Assembly (NCBI RefSeq): GCF_021130785.1
Contig: NW_025778062.1
Location: 1-64,000, forward strand
Direction of reading: 5' to 3'
Length of the DNA stretch: 64,000 nt
Source of the DNA: Homalodisca vitripennis
Lineage: Eukaryota; Arthropoda; Insecta; Hemiptera; Cicadellidae
Shown here: in pieces, positions 33,976-46,364 of the stretch
How the letters are laid out: each line of letters opens with the position of its first letter
Numbering within the stretch: the first letter of the stretch is position 1
Notes under the pieces: generated by a model
What the model was told of the DNA's origin: nothing
Database searches by the model: none
What the model saw: only the letters and a program-made list of their open reading frames with translations
Made by a program: the position numbers and the translations under genes

Positions 33976-36790
33976 CAAATCAAATCAAATCAATCTCTTT
34001 ATTGCATTTTGACAATGGACATTGTATTGCAAAAGTCAGAAGTAAGTAAGATAAACCACAGGCTTAGACGTTCAAAACACATTCATACTTACAATTCATG
34101 CATTCACTCAAACACATTCAAACTGACTTCAGATCCAAGTTAAATTTAGATTTAGACATCCCAGCGGCTGACCATGAATTCATCGACAGAATAAAACGCT
34201 TTGGACACCAAAAGGCGTTTAAGACGAGTTTTGAATTGATGTTGATTGGCGGAAAGTTTGACACTTTCAGGGAGCTTGTTTATTAGTCTGACACCAACTT
34301 GTTGAGGGAGATGTTGTGATAATGTCAGTCTGTATTGCCGAGTTCGGAAGTTGTCCCTGCCTCTCGTCTCATAGTGGTGAATGCTACCGCCACGAACCAA
34401 ATCACACTTTGATTTGCAGTACATGATCACCTCCAGAACATAAAGGCAGGGCAAAGTCAGCAATTCTAACTCCCTGAAAGATTCCCTACACGACTCTCTG
34501 TAATTTAAATTTGCAATGATTCTGATTGCCTTTTTTTGGAGCTTGAAAACTCTTTCCATTTTGTTTTTGGCACAACCTCCCCAGAGTCTCACTCCATACG
34601 CAAAGTGTGGATGAATCAGGCCGAAATATGCCATTTTCAGAACTCTGGGGGAACAGAACTTTGCCAGGTGCCGCAAGGCATATATGCCTGAGGCCACTCT
34701 AGCACATACATTATCAACATGATCAGCCCAGGTCAGTCCTCTGTCTAGGAACATTCCCAGAAACTTTGTGGAGTTAGTTTCCTCTAAAAGCACATCATCC
34801 ACAAACACGGCAGGCTGAACTTCGTGATCATTTTGTCGGAGGCTAAAACACATGACATTTGTTTTTGAATGATTTGTTTTCAGGTTCAATTCAGCAAAAT
34901 ACTGAATGCATGCATTCAGTTCCATGAAGGATGTGATTTCCAGGTCTTGAGTTGATTTGTTTTTGATACAGAGAGTTGTGTCGTCAGCATACTGAACCAG
35001 TTTTCCATGCTGGATCACTGAATTCAGTCTGCAGACGTAAACTAGGAACAAAAGAGGCCCAAGGATGGAGCCCTGAGGGACACCATGGGTCATTTTAATT
35101 TTGTTTGAGACGACGTTCGATACCTCAACGCACTGGTCTCGATCCTTGAGGTAAGAAGTGAGCCATAAGTGCGAGAGACCCCGAACGCCGCATTTATCCA
35201 ACTGGAGCAAAAGTGTTTCATGATGCACACAGTCAAACGCTTTGGATAGGTCGAGGAATATACTGAGCACATGTTCTCGTCCTTCCAATCCATCGACAAC
35301 ATTGTCCAAAAGATTGTTCACCGCGTCTATTGTGGATCTGTTTTTCCTAAATCCAAATTGTTCCGGATTTAGGATATTGTTATTTTCTAGAAAGCTTGCA
35401 AGCTTTTCATAGAAAATTTTTTCAAAAATTTTGCTGAAGACTGGAAGAATTGAGATTGGACGATAGTTGCTTGCAAGGCAAGGATCGTCCTGTTTGAAGA
35501 TCGGAATGACTTTGGATGTCTTCAAAAGTGATGGGAAGGTTCCTTTTTCAAAAGAAAAGTTGATCAGTTTTGTGAGTGGTCTCAATATATGCCTGAAGCA
35601 GTGTTTGAGTAGCCACACTGACATCCCGTTTGCGTCACAAGATTTTTTTGAGTTGAGTCCCTGTATGACTCGTGCAACCTCCCCTTCACACACAGGAGCC
35701 ATGGCCATGGATGCAACCGATACAACAGCATCTCCTCCGTGAAACCGAGGTTCAGTTAATGCCGAACCCACTGTAGCCACGGAAGAGAAGTATTTATTAA
35801 ATTCGTCTGCCACTTGAGCTCGGTTTTCAACAATTTTGTCTTCAATTTTAATTGCGATTTCTTTTGTGTTTTTTATCTGGTGTGTATCACGAGAAAAGTC
35901 GTTTATGATTTTCCAAGCTGTTTTCGAGAAGTTTTCGCAGTTACCCAAGGCCTTATTAACATCATAGGCTTTAGCAGCTCGTATGACTTTTTTATAAATC
36001 CTTCGGTAATTTCTGAAAAAAAATTTGAAATGTTCGTTTTGGGTTCCAATGAAAATTTTGTGAAAGAATTTAAGCTTTTCTCGAGATACAAGAATTCCCT
36101 TTGTCAACCACGTGCCTTTTTTAGGTGCGTGATTGACTTTGGTCCTTCTGAACGGACAAGCAACATCCAGATAATAGTTGAAACTATCACTGAATGCCGC
36201 ATACATGTCATCGACACTTCCAGAGTTATCCAAAAATTGCCAGGGCTCAGCTTCCAAAACATCGTTTAAGTGGCGAATGTTCTGGGGCCGAATCACTCTT
36301 GCAATTTTAAATTTTGAATTTTGACTTTCAAGTTTGCACCCACGGATCACGGCCCCCTGCGCAAAGTGGTCAGAGATTGCAGAGTTCAAAACAGAGACTG
36401 TGATGTCAGGAATGTTTGTGACAACATTGTCGATGGCAGTACTCGTCGTAGCGGTCACTCGTGTCGGTGAATTCACGGACCAATTTAGATTGAAAGAATT
36501 TAAAACATCGCGAAGCCGCTGGGTTAGGGGGTCGGTGGGATTCATTACATTAATGTTAAAGTCTCCCATTATTAGGAACTTCACAGAATTTAAAAACAGG
36601 TCATTAAGAAGTCGCTCAAAATTTTCAAAAAAGGAGTTGCTACAGCCATTGGGTGATCTGTATAACCCGATGACTGCTATTTTTCCCAAACAGTTTACAA
36701 GCTCCTATAATGAGGTTTCACTCCTTCATAAAATTTTCATTCAACTGAATCAAATCTACGCCCTGTCTGTTTCTTCAGTTTTGGAAATAT
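33976..36790 (-). mobile_element. CR1/Jockey-group LINE, 5'-truncated, intact ORF2
   Basis: Minus strand. The endonuclease start is cut off near 36790, and ORF2 runs 36689 to 34152. The 3' end has an AATAAAGA box followed by three CAAAT units (as on the plus strand, 33976-33990). It lies in the 6.3-kb host intron between exons 39906 and 33572, in the sense direction. 5' truncation with an intact 3' end is usual for LINE insertions. Confidence 0.9.
34152..36689 (-). CDS. LINE ORF2 (endonuclease C-part + RT), 845 codons open
   Basis: Starts within the APE endonuclease (VIGLYRSPN, LIMGDFNINV, SDHFAQG). RT motifs: NYRPISILPVFSKIFEK, FLDLSKAFDCV, HGVPQGSILGPLLFLVY and the catalytic QYADDTTL. The thumb and tail include KFLGMFLDRGLTWADHV, RLINKLPESVK and FYSVDEFM. 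A TAG lies just upstream of 36689, in the strand leading to LGKIAVIG, so the true N terminus is lost. It was probably a full ORF2 that was truncated on insertion. The open frame over 2.5 kb argues for a recent event. Confidence 0.92.
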   Translation of the reverse strand: MGKIAVIGLYRSPNGCSNSFFENFERLLNDLFLNSVKFLIMGDFNINVMNPTDPLTQRLRDVLNSFNLNWSVNSPTRVTATTSTAIDNVVTNIPDITVSVLNSAISDHFAQGAVIRGCKLESQNSKFKIARVIRPQNIRHLNDVLEAEPWQFLDNSGSVDDMYAAFSDSFNYYLDVACPFRRTKVNHAPKKGTWLTKGILVSREKLKFFHKIFIGTQNEHFKFFFRNYRRIYKKVIRAAKAYDVNKALGNCENFSKTAWKIINDFSRDTHQIKNTKEIAIKIEDKIVENRAQVADEFNKYFSSVATVGSALTEPRFHGGDAVVSVASMAMAPVCEGEVARVIQGLNSKKSCDANGMSVWLLKHCFRHILRPLTKLINFSFEKGTFPSLLKTSKVIPIFKQDDPCLASNYRPISILPVFSKIFEKIFYEKLASFLENNNILNPEQFGFRKNRSTIDAVNNLLDNVVDGLEGREHVLSIFLDLSKAFDCVHHETLLLQLDKCGVRGLSHLWLTSYLKDRDQCVEVSNVVSNKIKMTHGVPQGSILGPLLFLVYVCRLNSVIQHGKLVQYADDTTLCIKNKSTQDLEITSFMELNACIQYFAELNLKTNHSKTNVMCFSLRQNDHEVQPAVFVDDVLLEETNSTKFLGMFLDRGLTWADHVDNVCARVASGIYALRHLAKFCSPRVLKMAYFGLIHPHFAYGVRLWGGCAKNKMERVFKLQKKAIRIIANLNYRESCRESFRELELLTLPCLYVLEVIMYCKSKCDLVRGGSIHHYETRGRDNFRTRQYRLTLSQHLPQQVGVRLINKLPESVKLSANQHQFKTRLKRLLVSKAFYSVDEFMVSRWDV

Positions 36791-37029
36791 GACAAATATC
36801 CTTTGGAGAAAGATCTACTAAAATAAGCCAAATAGCGACAGCATGATGTTTTGTGTAATAATTCTGAATGAGTAACACAGAAAGGTACAGGCATCTATTC
36901 CTCAATTGTCACAACTCAGGTATCTTCTTGCTCACAGCTTTTAGAAAGTCCCTCAGTTCATGAAAACAAAAACGATTAACTGCCGTGACTAGTGGATGAA
37001 ATTTTTAACACAAATATTATTCTAGTTGA

Positions 37030-37560
37030 AAAAATATGAACATCTGGGGAGCTGTTTAGGGGATCGGTGAGCATTTCAACTTCCAGTGTGATGCCATTTG
37101 TTTTAACACCATACTCACACCCCGTTTAGAGATACCCACCATACTCAGAGATGACATAGTAAAAAAGGCAATATGCCATTTAAAGAAGTTTCTAACAGAT
37201 CTGAACTCGTTGTAGTTTGATTCTTTCTCAACTTGGATTGAAATTTTCACACTCACGGTGCATCTTCAGTTTTCCAGTCATCATTTATTGGCAAATGTTT
37301 AACAAACACATGTACTCTTCATGGTTTATTATTCAATGATTTGATGATATCAGACTGTCCACTCTGTCAATACAATCGTCAATAGTGGTGTCCTGAAAGT
37401 GGGTTCACTCTGACAATGTTCATCTTCTTTGGACCTCTTGTATCAATCATGACATCATGATTGAAGCCTCTTTCAACAAATGGAATTTCTGTAAACGTTT
37501 CACCCGAATTCACACAAAACTTGGCACAGATACACTGTTTCTCTTTTGGAGCCACCACAG
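37030..37560 (-). pseudogene. coding relic of unknown family
   Basis: The minus strand shows several protein-like stretches in changing frames: SVVAPKEKQCICAKFCVN, then ETFTEIPFVERGFNHDVMID, TTIDDCIDRVDSLISS, HVFVKHLPINDDWKTEDAP and YGVKTNGITLEVEMLTDP. Composition and hydrophobic spacing look like real protein, and the pieces are collinear. I do not recognise the family. It could be a transposon, an endogenous viral fragment or a retrocopy. Confidence 0.35.
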
Positions 37561-37944
37561 AATCACCAACACAAATAACATTAAAAAAAAAAACAAAACA
37601 AACAAAAACAAATGAACGAACTCAAACTGAAAAATGGTATATACTAGCTTTATTTTATTAAAACATAAATTACAATATTGTTCCAAATTTGAAATTATAA
37701 AGTTTTATAAGATTATGTAAAATACTGTATATGTATGCAAGATTGGTAAGAATTTTTACTTCATCATAATACAACTTGTTTTATCATTAGGATGCATGAC
37801 ATACGAATTAGAGATACGTAACAAATTATTTATTTCGTGCATGCATTCTAGAGGAGAACTGAGTTACTAACAGCAGAATAAATATTAAATTACATAGTAT
37901 GTGATTATGATGCAAAGTTAGCAATTGTGTAATAATACAATTAA

Positions 37945-37962
37945 TTAACCCTTTGAGTGCCA
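37945..37962 (+). repeat. TTAA + CCCTTTGAGTGCC, possible piggyBac terminus
   Basis: TTAA (37945-37948) is followed by CCCTTTGAGTGCC, a typical piggyBac-type terminus. No inverted partner was found downstream to about 38.7 kb, so this is a single end or chance. Confidence 0.35.
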
Positions 37963-38825
37963 AGCACTTTTGAGGGGTTGGCACTGTCAGTACCAAGCAT
38001 TTATGACAGGCACTCTTTTGATGTTTGTGTAAAGTTCTGCCGAACAATTCATAACTAAAAAATTAATATAATGAGATGATTTTTCTTTCATTACGCAAAG
38101 GGGAAAAGTAGGCTTTAACTTGTAATATTTGTTTGAATTATAAAACATGTTAACATTTTTTAATAAAATAATAGTACAAACAAAAATAGGCTTTTTAACT
38201 GTAGAATAAAAAAATTGTAACTCAATAAACTTAATTTGTTTGTATGCATATTTTTTTATTGTTCCTTATGTACATAGGAACAAACACACCAAGTTTCAAT
38301 TCAGAGAAATAATCCGCGTAAACACCGTAGTCCTCATCACCAATATTTTGATTATTACCAAAACTTAAACTATTTAAAACATTAAAAACTTTATCTTCAT
38401 CCATTTCACTGATAAATGTTTACAAACAACTAGGATAACAACAACAGTGAAGCTTTGTTTTTGTTTATCATGATTACTTTGTTTGTCACCTGTTAATGGC
38501 TGCCAACCGTATAGTAATTGTACCGAATGTAAAAACACATACTATATTAAATTATAGCTATTATTTTAAAAGAAACACTAAACAAATCCTTTATTAACAG
38601 TTGCTTATAACACATCTAGAATATTCAAAAAGCTGACAAAGACTCCAACTTGATTAAATTACAACGCAACATCTGGCCGGTTTCTGTTGAAGGGCAATGT
38701 TTTTTAGGACCAGCAAACATTCTACCTCTAGCTCCCGCTCGTAATAGTTCCAAAAAATATCAACAGAATTCAGGAGAAGCCTTTCTTTGAAGCGCTTTAT
38801 AATCCAAGCATTTTAAAAAGTATAG

Positions 38826-39070
38826 TAAAGTAAAGAATGTCTTATTTTACCAGGCGTAGTTAGGGCTAAGAAGCCCTCTCTAACACTTAACCTGGGGACC
38901 AACGGCTTAAAGGTGACTTCCGAACCACCACCAATGGCCGGGCAGGTGGGCCGCTTGCAAGGACAGGATCGCTCAGCGGTCACCTATCCAAGCAGCGGCC
39001 ACGCTCGACGTTGCTTGATCTGGTTATCTTGCGATAACCGCTGTACCCGCTACACTGTGCCATTGGCAGC
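38826..39070 (-). repeat. 5S rRNA-derived SINE (SINE3-like)
   Basis: The minus strand carries GATCAAGCAACGTCGAG (39004-39020) and CTTGGATAGGTGACCGC (38976-38992), which match the internal control region of 5S rRNA in sequence, order and spacing. That region is the Pol III promoter of 5S genes. A unique body and a 3' end (GGGCTTCTTAGCCCTAACTA, then an AAGACATTCTTTAC tail) follow. The 3' end is shared with short copies at 48285 and 56413, so it is probably taken from a partner LINE. Confidence 0.8.
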
Positions 39071-39905
39071 AGTAAAGGGACCTGTTGTCGGCTCCATATT
39101 ATAACTCCATACGACAAGAGGTCCCTTTTCTCAAGCATGACATAGGTCTCATTTTCATTGTTTTTTGAGTATTATCTGGTCGAATACTAACATACCATTC
39201 GATTTACAATGCAGAACGATAGTTAGAGAACAATATTAGACTAAAAACAGAAAATCAATGTATTTGACCCAAATTACTCATTTGGTCTGTACTGAAAATT
39301 TTACTCACCCAACAAGAGGTCCCTTTTTGCTTTCCACCTCACACACACATATATATATATATATAGTACAATATCATATGTCAACATTTAGCAACAGAAT
39401 AATAAATATTTAGAAAGCCGATCTATAATTTTGTAATTAAATTTCTACTTGACTTCTTCTCTTTCTATTTTCATGTTAACTTATAAACATAAAGCTTTGG
39501 TAACCAGTAAAACAACAAAAAAGTCACAAATGAAAACGTTTCACTATCTCACACGGACAAGGAAACCCCGGTAAATGACATCTGAACGTCAGTCTGTTGA
39601 CTCCAAACTGAAACTGTTAAGTGATGGGGCAGGAGGGTAGAGGAGAGATGTCCTAGAGATGTAACCTCTAATAACAATGTATTCTGACAGAGAACAAAAA
39701 TTACATTAAAAAATCCTCACCTAACGTGACTTGCAGAGTTAATAACAATTAATCCATCCTTAAAAAACAAACTGCTATGCTACATATTTTTGCACTGCTT
39801 GTTAAGTGGCTTCTGTATCAATATATGTTCATATCCGATTGAAGACAGTAAATAATAAGAGTATGACATACAATGCATCAATTACTTATATCAAAAGTTA
39901 CTTAC

Positions 39906-40088
39906 CTATGGGATGGGAACTTCTCTGGAGGTTTTAGCCTGTACTTCATATTTTCACCCGGATTGTTCAACAAATAAGCTTTCAGTTCGCTCAGATCTAT
40001 AGGGTGAAACACAGCCATGTGCGTCGGGTCTACCGAGTCATCTGATGAGGTAAACAATCGGTGGATTAGTCCTCTATAAGAAACATAC
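39906..40088 (-). CDS. host gene exon, first R3H-like module end
   Basis: The acceptor is TTTACAG (AG 40090-40089) and the donor is GTAAGT. The split Arg codons on both sides fit. It includes YVSYRGLIHRLFTSSDD, then LSELKAYLLNNPGENMKYRL and KPPE. R-G-L-I-H-R-L is R3H-like (an Arg and a His three residues apart), and the K-Y-x-L-x-P-P end parallels the 3713 exon. Confidence 0.88.
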
Positions 40089-41569
40089 CTGTAAAATGTG
40101 ATTATGATTTATATGAGGGTTGGCACATCCTCTTCAGGTCTAAGGAAATCAAACCTTTTAACTGGTGGTTAATTTGTTTTAATAAAACCTTAAAATGTTA
40201 TTTTTTTATTTTCTTCCCCTTAAATAACAATACAAAAAATTCTGATGGTACAAAATTAAAAATTTTGTTTCTAGAGGAAATGTTTCTTTTGAGTTGATCT
40301 TAGTAGAAAAAAGTGATGTCTACAATTTGTATAATAATACAAAAAAACTCTTATCTGTAGATACTCCTTACACATAGTAAAATAATACCATGTTTTTGCA
40401 ATGGGTAATTGACATAAACGTAAAAATAAACTGGAAATAAAATATTATTTACGAAAATATAACGATTAGTTAATTACTTGATCTATAGTACAAATGTTTA
40501 TCTATTAGTTGTTTAAACACAAAGTATAACACAACACGTTTTAAGTAATTTTCCTACTGCCAATCAGCTGATAATTAAATAAGTAGCGGATCCCCCCCAG
40601 ATTCGATTGTCAAGTCTCGTCATTCGATTCTCGAATACCGAGTTTTTGTTGAAGATTCTGTGGATTCGAGACTTTTATACTTCTCTATTTTTAATCGAGA
40701 CTTACAAAGATCCTCCCACCTTATAATTCAACATTTCATATAAAAGGAAGACAAGAATTTAGGTGACAACAAAACTTAAAACATCTACAAAGTAATTTTA
40801 GAATCCCCTGAATTTTCCCTGAGTAGTTAGAAAAATTCCCTGAGAATTCCCGTTCTTCCCTGTACAATCCTGTTAATCCTTGAAATTTATGAACGTTTTA
40901 GATAGTGAAATAACATTTAGATCGTGTTTATGGATTAAGTAGCCAAAACATGTTCACAAAATCCACCAGATAATATTAGAACTACTCTCCACTATACACT
41001 GTTTTACTCAGCTGTTTTTGTATCAGTTACTAGTTTCACATTTTATTGCATCGGTTGTGTACCTTATTATGTGCTGTTAATCATAATAATAATATCAACA
41101 CAGGGCGGTTCAGCACAGTGTGGCTTTACTGTTCTGGTACCAAAATGCAAATTAATTTGCGCAAACTGAGACATGCACAGCCAAGGAAATCAAACTGCAA
41201 GGGATTAAAATTTAACACTTACATATTGTGCAAGTAGTATGGTGTTAAACTACCAGTCTGTGTTGAAAGTTCCTGGAAGATTGACAGTATTTATTGGGGG
41301 GATCATACAATTTTCAAAAAGTCATTGAGAGCACAAATTATTTTGAATATGACTGATAAATAAACTTAATTACAAACTATTCCAAACCAAGCACTGAATG
41401 TTGTAATGAAGGTGTTCTGAGACAATATCAACTACTGCAGGTACATTTAATTTAATTTACTTTCCAATTAAACCAAACAAAACAAACTAAATAAAATTGA
41501 GAAAACACAACACATGCATCAGTACACAGATAGATAAAACAACCCAAAATCGTGTATTTGGTGCCTCAC

Positions 41570-41695
41570 CTTGAAATTTGCATTTTTGTCTCCCAAGGAA
41601 AGTCAGCTCCAAAAATGAGTTCTTGGAATGTAGGTTTTTCACAAAACTCTTTGATAATGGTAGGTATCATTAACACCTCACTGTATTTTATTATC
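41570..41695 (-). CDS. host gene exon
   Basis: The acceptor is CCTGCAG-type (TGCAG, AG 41697-41696) and the donor is GTGAGG. The 41 whole codons are open with split Arg codons at both ends. It includes VLMIPTIIKEF and LIFGADFPWETKMQIS, which lead into the R3H-like stretch of the next exon. Confidence 0.9.
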
Positions 41696-41799
41696 CTGCA
41701 AAAAAAAATCAACAACAATTACTGAATTCTATTACCAATATTGTGCCTTTTTTAACCTAAAAAAGGCTTGATATTATAAAACAAAAGTAGCAATAATAC

Positions 41800-43100
41800 C
41801 TAATCTGCTGAAGGTTGATATTCTAACTACTTCTCAAGCACAGTCTCATAGTGCATCTGCCTTCAGAAGCAATTCACTCACTACTCTGCTCCATATCCTT
41901 AGAAAACAAATTATCCAACGATAGAATACTTTTCATTTCTTATCTTGTTTCCATCTGCCCCACCACATTTCCACACATCATGTATATAGTATCTGAATTC
42001 CCACTTTGTATAAAATTCCAGTTTATGAAAGAAATTTAAGAAATGTTATGAAAAAGTTTTCTCTCCTAATAAGCTTCTAATTGGAGATGATGAACAATAA
42101 ATAAACACAAACCAAACCACATACTATTTCATATTAAGATTACCCCACTCAAGTAGACTGATGACTGATTCTATCTTGATCTATACTGACTTGCCCATAA
42201 TTTTACAGCTGAGATTGTGAACATTGTCACTTTACAGACGGATAGTGTTACCATCCTGTTATTGAATGGCTGCGATGTTATAAGTCACATTTGCATTTTT
42301 TGTTATTTCTAATGTTTCTAACAAGAACTGAATAAGATATTTTTCCAAAAAATATGCATTAAAAAAATTCATTGAACAGTAACAACGTTAAACAGCTTTG
42401 TTATTTGTAAACACTTTTTTATACTCACTTTTACAACATTCGTGGTACATGTTTTAATTTAAAATTGCATTTAAGTTATGGAAGGCTCAAATTTATTTCC
42501 ACTTGTTAACTTAATATAAAAACTAAGTTAAATGTTACTATTTCAACTGTTATGGAAAGAAATACAAAAGTCTAACCCAATTTCTGTAGGGTGTTGTGGT
42601 TAAGTGTGGGAGTCCCATAAAATATTAGATATTAATTCAACATTGTGGATAATCACGAGTTCGGAGAGCAAACGCTCCTGCTTCTTCTCCCCCATCATAA
42701 TCCCACCTATTATTGTTACGAACAATTAAACAAACTGTGATATGTACAGAATGTTATCAGATACACATATTGAGGATATATATTTCCTTCTTACTTTCAC
42801 TATTAGCATTATTAGCAGAACTAAATTATTTATCACCATAATATGATGCTATTCAATGTTTCAATGCTGTGAAATGTCATAAATAGATTTTTGTTGCAAA
42901 AAGATGTAAAAGATTTATTGTTTTAAAACATCTATTTCTTTAAATGTGACGTATAAATGGAGGAACAGCCTTATTATTATTATTACCCCTGAATCATTTA
43001 ATGAAATGATGACCTGAAGCAGTGACGTCAAGTGTATATCGGAAAAATTTTTTAGAAAAGGAACTGAACAAAAACAATGTAGGTTAAAACTTGGAAATTA
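41800..43100. other. AT-rich intron without recognised genes
   Basis: Part of the 4.6-kb host intron, left of the LINE at 43.1 kb. No repeat or protein signature was recognised. Confidence 0.5.
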
Positions 43101-43109
43101 GAAAAAAAA

Positions 43110-46100
43110 AAAATTACCATCTTCCATCAAAATTTACAATACCTACCTACGAGAATTGACCTTTTAGAAATTGCTCTTGATGAATTGAATCCCGATGTTG
43201 TAGCTCTTAGTGAGCACAGTATGAACGAAAATGAAATTTCTCGGCTTAATGTATGTAATTACTCACTAAGTTCTTTTTTTTGCCGTTCTAAAACTACACG
43301 AGGAGGGGTTATGGTGTTAACTAAAAATGGGATCAAAAGTAAAAATATAAGTAAATTTTCAATTGACAAATTAATAACTGAAAAGGAATTTGAATGTTGT
43401 GTTTCAGAAATTACCATTGCAAATGTTGATGTTGTAATTGTTTGCCTATACAGATCTCAGAATAATAGTCTAATCAATAACTTTTTTAAAAAACTGGACC
43501 AACTTCTGAATGTTCTCTGCAATAACTTTAGTAACATTATTATCGCTGGGGACATCAATATAAATATTTTAAATAATAATCTGACTTTAAAAAGTTTTAG
43601 AAATATATTAACTGAACATGGAGTGTATTATGCAGTTAATTTTCCTACTAGATTTAGTAAAGGAACTGCAACATCAACTGACAACTTTATAACCAATATT
43701 GATAAAAAATATATAAAAGTGGAGGGGATTATCACAGCAGTATCTGATCATGACGGGCAATTGATGGAAGTTGGTAATTTTTATGATACAGATAGCAATG
43801 AACATAAGACATATAGAGAATTAACAAGAAAATTTAGCGAAAGTAATATTAAAACTTTCTTAAAACTTTTAGGATCAGAAAGTTGGATAGATGTTTATAT
43901 GTCTGGTGTCAATGACAAGTTTCGTACTTTCCATTCTATTTTTTTTTGCATTATTTTAACATTTGTTTCCCTAAAGTATCTAATCTAAGACCTAATTGCA
44001 TATCCAAAAACAATTGGGTGACAGAAGAGATTAAAAACGAAAGAACAAATTTAATTGAGCAAGAAAAAATATATAGAAAGAACAAACAAAATAATAACTT
44101 AAAGCAGCTAAAAATTAAAAAACGTGATCTTAAACTAAAAATTATTCAAGCTAAAAAAGATTTTTTATCTTGAACATTTTATTTTTTAGATTGATAACAA
44201 AATAAAATGTTCAAGTGACGTTAATAAAACAACCTGGAAGTTAATTAACATGCAAACTGGTAAAAATAAGAATTTAAAAGAAAACATTATGTTGCTTGAT
44301 AAAGAAAAACTGTTGTTGGATCCAGGTAGAGTTTGCAATGTTTTTAATAACTTCTTCATCAATGTTGTGGATCAGCAGATATCCCATATGGTGATGAAGA
44401 TGTGCCTAAATCCTCAAATTATTGTAATGGAGATTGGAATCCAAATTTAAAAGTATTTCGATTCAGTCAAGTTACACAACAGCAAGTTAAAAAAATTGTC
44501 AGTTCATTTAATAATAAATATTCTACTGGTTTTGATGAAGTACCAATTGTAATAATAAAAAAAGCAATAAGGCATTTATTAAGACCGTTAACACACACAA
44601 TAAACTCTTCTCTAATATCTGGTAAATTCCCGGATGAACTGAAAACGGCTAAAGTAATTCTTATTTACAAAAAGGGAGATCCTCAGTTGCCGGAGAGCTA
44701 CAGGCCAGTATCATTATTATCGACGTTTTCTAAAATATTTGAGAAAGTTGTTAATGAACAACTGTTAAATTATCTGTCGGAAAATAATCTTCTTGATAAT
44801 CAACAACATGGTTTTCGTCCAGGCAGGTCAACAATTACTGCATCAGTAGAATTTGTGCAAAATTTAATAGAGGAATTAGATAAAGGTAATAGACCTTTAG
44901 GAATTTTTATGGATTTGACTAGAGCGTTTGACAGCATAATTCATGACAAACTTATAAATGTTCTGGAAGATTTAGGCTTAAAAAATAAAGAAATAAATTG
45001 GTTTCACTCTTACATCAGTAACCGTAATCAATACGTTGAATTATCATACTTAATAAATAAAGACAAAATCAATTTTGTATCCGAAAAAAAGCTCATAAAG
45101 TATGGCGTACCACAAGGTTCAATTTTGGGTCCCTTACTATTTATTTGCTATATAACAGGACTTTCTGCAGTAGCAGAGGAAAACAAAATGTGTTTATACG
45201 CTGATGATTCAAGCATAATATTGTCAAAGGAAAAGATCCTAAGGTAATTGAAACATCATCTCTTAATTGTTTGAATAAAATTAACTCTTTTTTAACTAAA
45301 AAAAATTTGTTACTTAACCCCGGCAAAACACATTTTATACCCTTTAAAACACACCAATCGAAGTATAATTTTCAATATGACATTAAGATAAATAACCAAA
45401 ATATAATGGAGGTAGAGGAAACTTGTTTTCAAGGTCTAATAATAGATCAAAATTTAAGCTGGAATCAACATGTACAAACCATAATAAAAAAAGCATCATC
45501 TGGCCTGTACGCCCTTAGGCAGATGGAAAACCTTTGTAACCAGGATACTTTAAAACAAATTTATTTTTCTTTAATACATTCCCATATAAGCTACGGGATC
45601 AGTGTATATGGAGCTACTTCAAATAAAAACCTTGAAAAAATTCTTATACTACAAAAAAAATCAATACGGTTAATTCTAAATTTACCATGGCAAGCAACCG
45701 TTAAACATTTATTTGCACAATTAAGAATTTTTACTGTTTACAGTCAATATACGATATACATATACAATATACATATACGATACAACAACTTACACAAAAT
45801 TTAAAAATATACCTAACTATACCACTCATAGATATAATACTAGGAGTGGTATAATTTTTGAAAATCATAAATTAGAGCTGTTTAAAAAGAAAACTGAATA
45901 CGCCGGTACACGATTTATTCAATACATTCCTATTGACATAAAAAAAATTGAAGGAATCAATCCGTTTAGAAATAAATTAAAAAATTATCTCATATCACGA
46001 TCATTTTATTCTTTTGAAGAATCTTTTGAGGGTTTGGGCCATTAAACAAAAATAAAAATTGAGTTGATTTTAGTTGTTCAAATTAACAATATTTATGTTA

Positions 46101-46240
46101 AGTTAACATAAGATTTTAGATAAGTTAATCTGTATCTGTGATGATATTAGTCTATCTGTATTTGTGACACTATTCTGATTGTATTTATAATATTACAGCT
46201 TTGAATAAAGATCTATGACTATGACTATGACTATGGCTAT
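43110..46240 (+). mobile_element. CR1/Jockey-group LINE, frameshifted, antisense to host gene
   Basis: Starts within the endonuclease (FHQNLQYLPTRID near 43120), runs through RT and the ORF2 tail to a stop near 46044, and ends in an AATAAAGATC box followed by CTATGA units (46213-46236). 5'-truncated, with no ORF1. It lies between host exons 46285 and 41695; its 3' tail is only about 45 bp from the 46285 exon. Confidence 0.9.
43120..46044 (+). pseudogene. LINE ORF2 (endonuclease + RT), about five frame breaks
   Basis: Endonuclease: VVALSEHSM, VCLYRSQ, IIAGDINI and AVSDHDGQ. Linker pieces lie at 43946-44450. RT: SYRPVSLLSTFSKIFEK, QQHGFRPGRSTITAS, IFMDLTRAFDSI, YGVPQGSILGPLLF and the catalytic LYADDSS (near 45200). 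Thumb: CFQGLIIDQNLSWNQHV. Tail: NPFRNKLKNYLISRSFYSFE. The breaks fall in A/T homopolymers (for example after 43980 and at 45247), so they may be sequence indels or real decay. Confidence 0.88.
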
Positions 46241-46284
46241 GTGGCATTGAGAGTTAAAATTATAATTTATACTGAAAATCTTAC

Positions 46285-46364
46285 CTGAATTCATTGTTTA
46301 TCTTTAAACCCGGATTTTCCATGAAACATGGAACTTTACCATTGCAAAAGTAGTCTTGGTTGGC
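46285..46364 (-). CDS. host gene exon (80 bp)
   Basis: The acceptor is TTTCCAG (AG 46366-46365) and the donor is GTAAG. Phase 0 in, phase 2 out; both fit. It encodes ANQDYFCNGKVPCFMENPGL and KINNEF, continuing directly from the dsRBD-like exon. Confidence 0.9.

Noticed and set aside
33637..34143. 168-codon plus-strand open frame as a gene
   Set aside because: It overlaps the LINE 3' terminus and host intron, has no domain, and has the composition of chance AT-rich coding.
35814..36269. 151-codon plus-strand open frame
   Set aside because: It is the antisense shadow of the intact LINE ORF2 on the minus strand.
37945..38600. Complete piggyBac MITE
   Set aside because: Only one TTAA + CCCTTTGAGTGCC end was found; no inverted partner was seen downstream.
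39350..39366. CRISPR-like or satellite array
   Set aside because: It is a simple (TA)n microsatellite. No CRISPR-type repeat-spacer structure exists anywhere in this eukaryotic window.
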